Translations under genes and position numbers: made by a program
Assembly (NCBI GenBank): GCA_910592005.1
Contig: CAJVPP010002988.1
Coordinates: 1-12,920 of the forward strand
Length of the DNA stretch: 12,920 nt
Direction of reading: 5' to 3'
Source: Funneliformis mosseae
Lineage: Eukaryota; Glomeromycota; Glomeromycetes; Glomerales; Glomeraceae
The notes under the pieces: generated by a model
Database searches by the model: none
Seen by the model: the letters and a program-made list of their open reading frames with translations, nothing else
What the model was told of the DNA's origin: nothing
In this document: piece by piece, positions 8,201 to 12,920 of the stretch
Position numbering within the stretch: the stretch's first letter is position 1
Layout: each line of letters begins with the position of its first letter

Positions 8201-11200
8201 CTATACAACCGCTCCAATAACGATACGACTAATCTCTTCACTTGAAGATCGGACAGATAATTCCATCGTAACCCCTGAACTAGGAGAGTATGTCATTCGA
8301 CTCTTTGCCAATACTTTTATATCGCTCAAAAATGTTCCAGAAAGCATCAAAGTGTGTAAGCTAGGTGAAGTTGGTGTTCCACTATTTTCAACAGGTCCCA
8401 TTCCAAGAAGGTCAATTAAAGTGGTACAAGCAGCTAATGACGTAGATGATATATTTAGCTAGATTTATATAGTAAGATAGATAGAATGACGACATACCTT
8501 TCAAGCTTTTTGCTGCGGTTAAAGCAAATGTCTCTATTACTTGCCCTTCTTCTCCCATATTATCCCAAGTACTCTGGAAATCATTTATATAAGTGGGAAG
8601 GATGTAATCCCCAGTAACTATTTCAATATCCTCAACCTAATTAAAAAAATTACATTTTATGAATTAATAATACGCATATTATGGTTCGCGGATGAAAGAA
8701 AAGCGAATAATTTCCATACCAGGTATTCATCTTCATAGCCTTCGGCATCGGCTTCTCCGGTAGATGGATCACAATCTTTAACTAAAAACTTTAGAGTATT
8801 AGAAAAACTACAAAGAGGATAATCTTCGGGATTTGTTCTCTTAAAGGCAACGTATATTGACCCGGGTTGATCATACGGTAATTTTGGTGCTGGAATTACA
8901 AATTCCTCTACCAAAGAACCGTCATCTGATTCCGCCTGCATGACAATTGTAACATTTTCCAATAACTGATCATTTAATGTGTTAACCACAATAAACTATT
9001 TAAAAAGGATCGTTTAACCAAGAATTAGATATATTCCCTAATAAAGATAATCAAACATGAATATGACATTCCAATACCTGGAATACAATATGTTCATCAA
9101 ACAAATGTTTGACGCAACTGACAGCATATTCTGTCTCGCTCTCTGTAAGCTCAACAGGCTTGACGCTGCTCTTGAATAAGGAACCAAATGCAGCAATCTC
9201 TGAAATCTTTTCGAGCTGATGAGCATAGACAACTTGTTGGTCTATACCTGGAGTAGGAGTAGCATCCCTACTTGTAGAGATAGTGGCTGCACTTGATGAG
9301 GCAACAGCGGATGATGAAATTCCAATGGTTTGCGTGGATACGAGGTCAAAGCTTCTGGATTTCAAATTCTCGGCCTCAGCTTGCGCTTTAGTGATCTTTG
9401 GCACAGCAGAAAGGTCAAACGGTTTTTCCGAAGCATCCTGATTACTGACATATTGTACAAGTTGTCTTTCAAGAGCAGCAAGCGAATACGTAGAATCTAA
9501 TGAATTACAGTAAATTATAAGCGAAAAGTTCAACGTTTTCAACCTTATAGTAAAGCTTCCAACGCAAACTAACCATCTTTGACATATTTTTCAGCACTTT
9601 CTTCGTCATCCATGAGCTTCAAGTATAATGTAGCCCTGTCTCGAACTTCGTCGTCATTATCATCTAAACATCTGGGAAAGAAAGGAAAAAAAAAATAATA
9701 ATATAAATCTAAATACATCATGATACTGATACAATGGGATTATTTTAAATAATAAAAAAAAAAGGCAACCCACCTTGTGAGCAACACCTTGATACTCTTT
9801 CTAACTTCCGAATCTTCCGCACTTACGCCAAATTTAGCAAGTGCGCTCACAGCAGCAGCTCTCACAATAGAATTTTCTAATATGACACGATTATATATAT
9901 AGCGGATGAATTTTGTAGGAGTAGCTGTCTTTGGTCCTTCAACTCCAAGCAAATGAAGAACACGTACAGAAAGTTTGGTAAATTCACAATCTTCAATGAA
10001 TTCACACAAATGAGCCAAGGCTACGTGATCCATGACGACCAAAAAAAAAGAATAGAAGGCTATTAAAATCCAATTCATATTGAAACAAGAACATGTTTAT
10101 CGATACACCTACCAGCTTCTTTTGATTCTGGTATGAATTTAACTAGATCAAAGATAGCCTCAACTACTGCCCGTTTAAACTCGTAACCACCCTCATCTCT
10201 CAATACTCCAGATAAAAAGCTGAGCATTACCACTTGTTTGGTTGGAAATTTAAGGCATAAAGAACGTATCGCATCAACAACGATCACTTTGAATTCGTCT
10301 GAAATTTCAGACATAAATCCTGTGATTTGTTTCATTAAACGGTCAACGCTAGCCTCATTGCCCGTCTAAAGAATTTAATTATATGCAAGTTAATAAAAAA
10401 AATTTTTTATTTTTAAAAGAAAAAAAAAAAATTTGTGCAGAAATAAATTGCCTTTAACAAAGTTGTTATAGCAAAGGTTGCCACACTCCTATTTTGGTCG
10501 GTGATCAAATTTTCCATATCCAGATTACAAGGTTGAACGGCAGTTGGATGGGACATGGCCAACTTATTAAGCGTACGAATCGCAGCAAAACGAAGGGTGG
10601 ACTTGGGTGAGGAAAGGAAAAGCTGTAAAACTGGGAAATTCCAGATTTATTAGGGAGGAAAAAAGAAAAAAGGGAAAATCTGCGAGTTAACTAACAAAAT
10701 TCTTACCATTAACAGCTGGGTACAATTCTTTGCTAGTTACATCCTTGATATTACATATTGCTTTCGCTGCTTCGAAATTTACGATATCACTCTTGTGACG
10801 TAACCAACCCTCCAAAAGTTCAAACATTTGTTGACGCAAACTAGAAAATGCATATTAATACTTGATGTAGTTCAATATAAAATGTAATATCAATTTGACG
10901 TATAACAAAATTCTCACTTTGGATCTTCATCTAAAGTTTTGGCCGCGTATCTAATTAGCAAACAGTATGCAAACGGATTACGTAAAGTTCCACTAGAAGA
11001 ACCAAAATTCCCTCTACTACTACCAGCCAATTGTTGAATCAATTTTGTTACGGCCATACGATCATGCTGTCGGATCATATACAAGAGACCTAGTGCATGA
11101 TATTGGCTGATATTGCTTGTCGATGGCGTATTATATGAAGATCCACTTGAGGTGAATGACAAGTACGAAGAAGCGGTACCAACAAGTGATGTTGGCTTGG

Positions 11201-12246
11201 AATTGATAGCCTCATGAACCTCATTTGCCCATCGTTTGATAACATCTTTACCAGCGGGAAATAAATGATAACTAGAAACCATCGCGGCGGATGATATTGA
11301 TGGGGTTTTGTCAACAATAGCGGCTTTGAGAAAACGTTCAACACTTGGAAGCATCGTCGCCTAAGTTTAGCACAAATTAATTAGAACAATCTATTTTTTT
11401 TTTTTTTGAATATATTAACTTTACAGGAAAAGAAATTGACACATTTAACATATTTACATCAATGATTTTACAAAGAGCTCTTATGGCATTTGCCCGATAG
11501 ATGACTTCGGATTTAGGTTGCATATCCTTCATCAAACTGCTAGTGACCATGATAACATCTTCAGCAATGGTTGATAGCTCTTTTATTACCAAGTAAACCA
11601 TTTGCCGAAGAGCGATCTAGAATTATAATAATCAAGGAGATAAAACAAAATAGGTTCACATTAAAATTTTAAAGAATTTATTGAGTGTCAACAATTTATT
11701 AAAAGCAAAAACTTCGATTTTATTCATTCGCGTAAAATGATCTTTTTTTTTTAAAAAAAAAAAATATTTGTTCTTTTGTTCTATGGAACTTACATCTTTA
11801 GATTGAAAAAGTTTGGTTACACTAAAGAACAGTTCTGTGGCTTCATTGGTTGCCATCGGCTCACCAAGGTATAATAAATAAATGATTTTTGTGAGCAAAA
11901 GACGGCATTTTCTTGGAACGATTGGAGATTCATTAAAAACGCGAGCTTCTTGAAGTACGGTAGACTTGTCGATGTGATAAAAAACACCCAAATCTCCTGT
12001 CAAAAGGAATATATAATTTTCAAGCCGGATAAGTTATGACAAACTACATCGATTGATCAATCTTTTCGCATATTTACTAGAACTTTTCTAAATCTAACAA
12101 AGTGGTAATCTAGAAATGTTCTATTTCAATATTCACAAAACTTTTTTTTTTTAAAAGGTATCCAATCGAAGCTTTAAAATGGAAAACTCTGTGCTTTAAA
12201 AGAAATAACGTTCACCTGAGTCTTCGTCCTTCTTTAGCATATTCAT
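8201..12246 (-). CDS. SEC21: Coatomer subunit gamma (COPI coat)
   Basis: Gamma-COP is the large adaptin-like subunit of the COPI coat that buds Golgi-to-ER and intra-Golgi vesicles. It binds ARF1-GTP and cargo tails. Thirteen exons: 12216-12246, 11794-11996, 11458-11616, 10918-11360, 10707-10840, 10452-10630, 10113-10365, 9774-10020, 9574-9671, 9078-9496, 8720-8995, 8498-8636 and 8201-8433. They sum to 2814 nt, 937 aa, TAG stop, close to yeast Sec21 (935). The HEAT-repeat adaptin N-terminal domain covers about residues 20-560 ([46 protein letters not shown]). A linker with S-E-K-P-F-D follows, then the appendage sandwich/platform from about 723 ([12 protein letters not shown]) through D-L-L-G-M-G-P to the end. 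The start chosen is ATG at 12246; a second Met two codons on is also possible. All junctions keep phase. The intron between exons 6 and 7 is GC-AG. Confidence 0.96.
10366..10451 (-). other. Non-canonical GC-AG intron in COPG
   Basis: The exon ends ...TTGTTAAAG and the intron begins GCAATT and ends CTTTAG. Joining gives L-L-K-T-G-N-E, exactly the family pattern (L-L-K-T-G). No GT within reach keeps that conserved sequence. The AAG before the GC matches the strong exon context known for GC-AG introns. Confidence 0.85.
11743..11764. repeat. T10-A12 self-complementary tract in COPG intron 2
   Basis: Ten T are followed directly by twelve A. Comparable T-then-A tracts lie at 6828-6844, 12142-12156 and 12469-12488, all in introns or intergenic DNA. 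Confidence 0.8.
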
Positions 12247-12650
12247 TATTGTATTAAATTAAATAAAAAATCCTAAATAAACTTTTTAAAATACACTTCT
12301 AAACGAAAAAAAAAAAGTTGCTTCGAGGAAAAAAAAAATCATATGACTGATTTATTTCAGTGTAACCCTGTAAATTTCAAGTGCACGTGCTTATTGATCG
12401 ACATACATATTTTATAATATATTTAGATATATCAAATTAAAAAATTTTTTAAATTGTTGATTAAATACTTTTTTTTTTAAAAAAAAAAGGTTTATAAATT
12501 ACATAATTTAATTAAGAATCTGGTAAATCAAAATTAGAAATACAAATTAAATTAATTTTTAGTTTATTCAATACAATTGTAAAGAAAATTATTTTTAGAA
12601 TAAATTTATTTTTCATATTATATTAATTTGAAAATTTTATTTGATTGGAG
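12247..12650. other. COPG upstream region, very AT-rich
   Basis: There is no gene in this 404-nt stretch. It contains the COPG promoter by position, several poly-A/T runs, a T10-A10 tract (12469-12488) and an E-box palindrome near 12384. No TATA box is distinguishable from background. Confidence 0.55.
12383..12390. promoter_or_regulatory. E-box palindrome GCACGTGC upstream of COPG
   Basis: CACGTG (12384-12389) is embedded in the 8-bp palindrome GCACGTGC, about 138 nt before the COPG start codon. CACGTG is the core site of basic helix-loop-helix factors (Cbf1/Pho4/SREBP type in fungi). A GC-rich word is conspicuous in this AT-rich flank; function is inferred. Confidence 0.45.
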
Positions 12651-12656
12651 GGATTG

Positions 12657-12739
12657 GCGTCCCTAGTTCAGTTGGTAACAACTGAGCTCCTATTGTGGGT
12701 TACACTGCAATAGCCATAGGTTCAAGTCTCAGCTGAGGC
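12657..12739 (+). mobile_element. Degenerate tRNA-like unit with A and B boxes, probable tRNA-derived SINE head
   Basis: An A box TAGTTCAGTTGG (12664-12675) and a B box GGTTCAAGTCT (12719-12729) are both close to the polymerase III promoter consensus. A D-arm (AGTT/AACT) and an anticodon-like arm (AGCTC/GGGTT, loop CTATTGT) can be drawn. The acceptor stem pairs at only about 4 of 7 positions, the T-stem is poor, and box spacing is about 11 nt too long. It is therefore not a sound tRNA gene. A SINE head or tRNA pseudogene fits better; the SINE body would run on past 12740, with no 3' end seen. Confidence 0.5.
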
Positions 12740-12815
12740 ATAAAACTAGATGATTTTCGTAAGAATTTCATATATAACTGAATATGTGGGCGTATATACT
12801 AATATGTGTTAGAAA

Positions 12816-12839
12816 CTGGTCGATCGACCCATCGATCAG
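12816..12839. other. Hairpin with embedded palindrome GGTCGATCGACC
   Basis: CTGGTCGAT and ATCGATCAG form an imperfect 9-bp stem around a CGACCC loop. Within it, GGTCGATCGACC (12818-12829) is a perfect 12-bp palindrome. It lies downstream of the tRNA-like unit, possibly in the SINE body. No role is known. Confidence 0.55.
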
Positions 12840-12845
12840 TATTAA

Positions 12846-12920
12846 TCATGCCTAAATACTGAAATTGCAGAACAAGTGGATGCAAATGAAGCCAGAGATC
12901 GACAGAAACTTGGCCTTCGC
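12846..12920 (+). CDS. Possible partial coding exon running off the window
   Basis: An open plus-strand frame runs from 12846 to the window end, reading E-I-A-E-Q-V-D-A-N-E-A-R-D-R-Q-K-L-G-L-R at its end. The base composition is clearly richer in G+C than the flank. CTGAAATTGCAG just before 12871 resembles a branch site plus 3' splice site, so an exon may begin at 12871. It is too short to identify; it could also be part of the SINE body. Confidence 0.3.

Noticed and set aside
8154..8462. Plus-strand open frame of about 100 codons
   Set aside because: It is the shadow of the last COPG exon on the other strand.
12657..12739. Functional tRNA gene (anticodon ATT, Asn)
   Set aside because: The acceptor and T stems do not pair, the box spacing is too long, and Asn tRNAs carry GTT.

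Overview
This is AT-rich nuclear DNA from a eukaryote, most likely an early-diverging fungus. The evidence is spliceosomal genes with many short introns (about 64-219 nt), fungal-type protein sequences, and nested, decayed transposable elements. AT richness, homopolymer runs and LINE density fit Glomeromycotina (arbuscular mycorrhizal fungi), but that placement is an inference. The standard genetic code is used: intact genes encode Gln with CAA/CAG and end in TAA or TAG.

The window has two compartments. The left part (about 1-5900) is a graveyard of mobile elements with no intact gene. From about 240 to 2000 there is a badly decayed plus-strand coding remnant in which TAA/TAG stops sit where Gln would be expected. 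From about 5800 down to about 2500, on the minus strand, lies a decayed LINE-type non-LTR retrotransposon: an ORF1-like segment followed by an apurinic-type endonuclease with recognisable motifs (D-I-F-D-L-S-K-T-H, L-I-G-D-F-N, L-T-D-H-Y). A 454-bp terminal-inverted-repeat element (2798-3251) sits inside the endonuclease; removing it with a 3-bp duplication restores the reading frame. No reverse transcriptase was found. A GC-richer block with a CCAAT box lies at about 5880-6040.

The right part (about 6230-12250) is gene-dense, with three minus-strand genes: an unrecognised small multi-exon gene (6234-6942, 5' end unresolved), a TMEM42/EamA-like membrane protein (7300-7964, 3 exons, 151 aa) and the complete coatomer gamma subunit SEC21/COPG (8201-12246, 13 exons, 937 aa). 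All COPG exon junctions agree in phase and with the family, and one intron is of the rare GC-AG class. Intergenic gaps are 236 and about 357 nt.

The right edge holds a degenerate tRNA-like unit with A and B boxes (from about 12657), probably a tRNA-derived SINE, then a hairpin and possibly the first bases of another plus-strand exon. COPG works in COPI vesicle coats and the TMEM42-like protein is predicted to be membrane-embedded; nothing shows that the three genes act together. The most notable signal is RIP-like decay: in a duplicated 27-nt segment of the left compartment, all three differences between copies are CpA/TpA (or TpG/TpA) changes.
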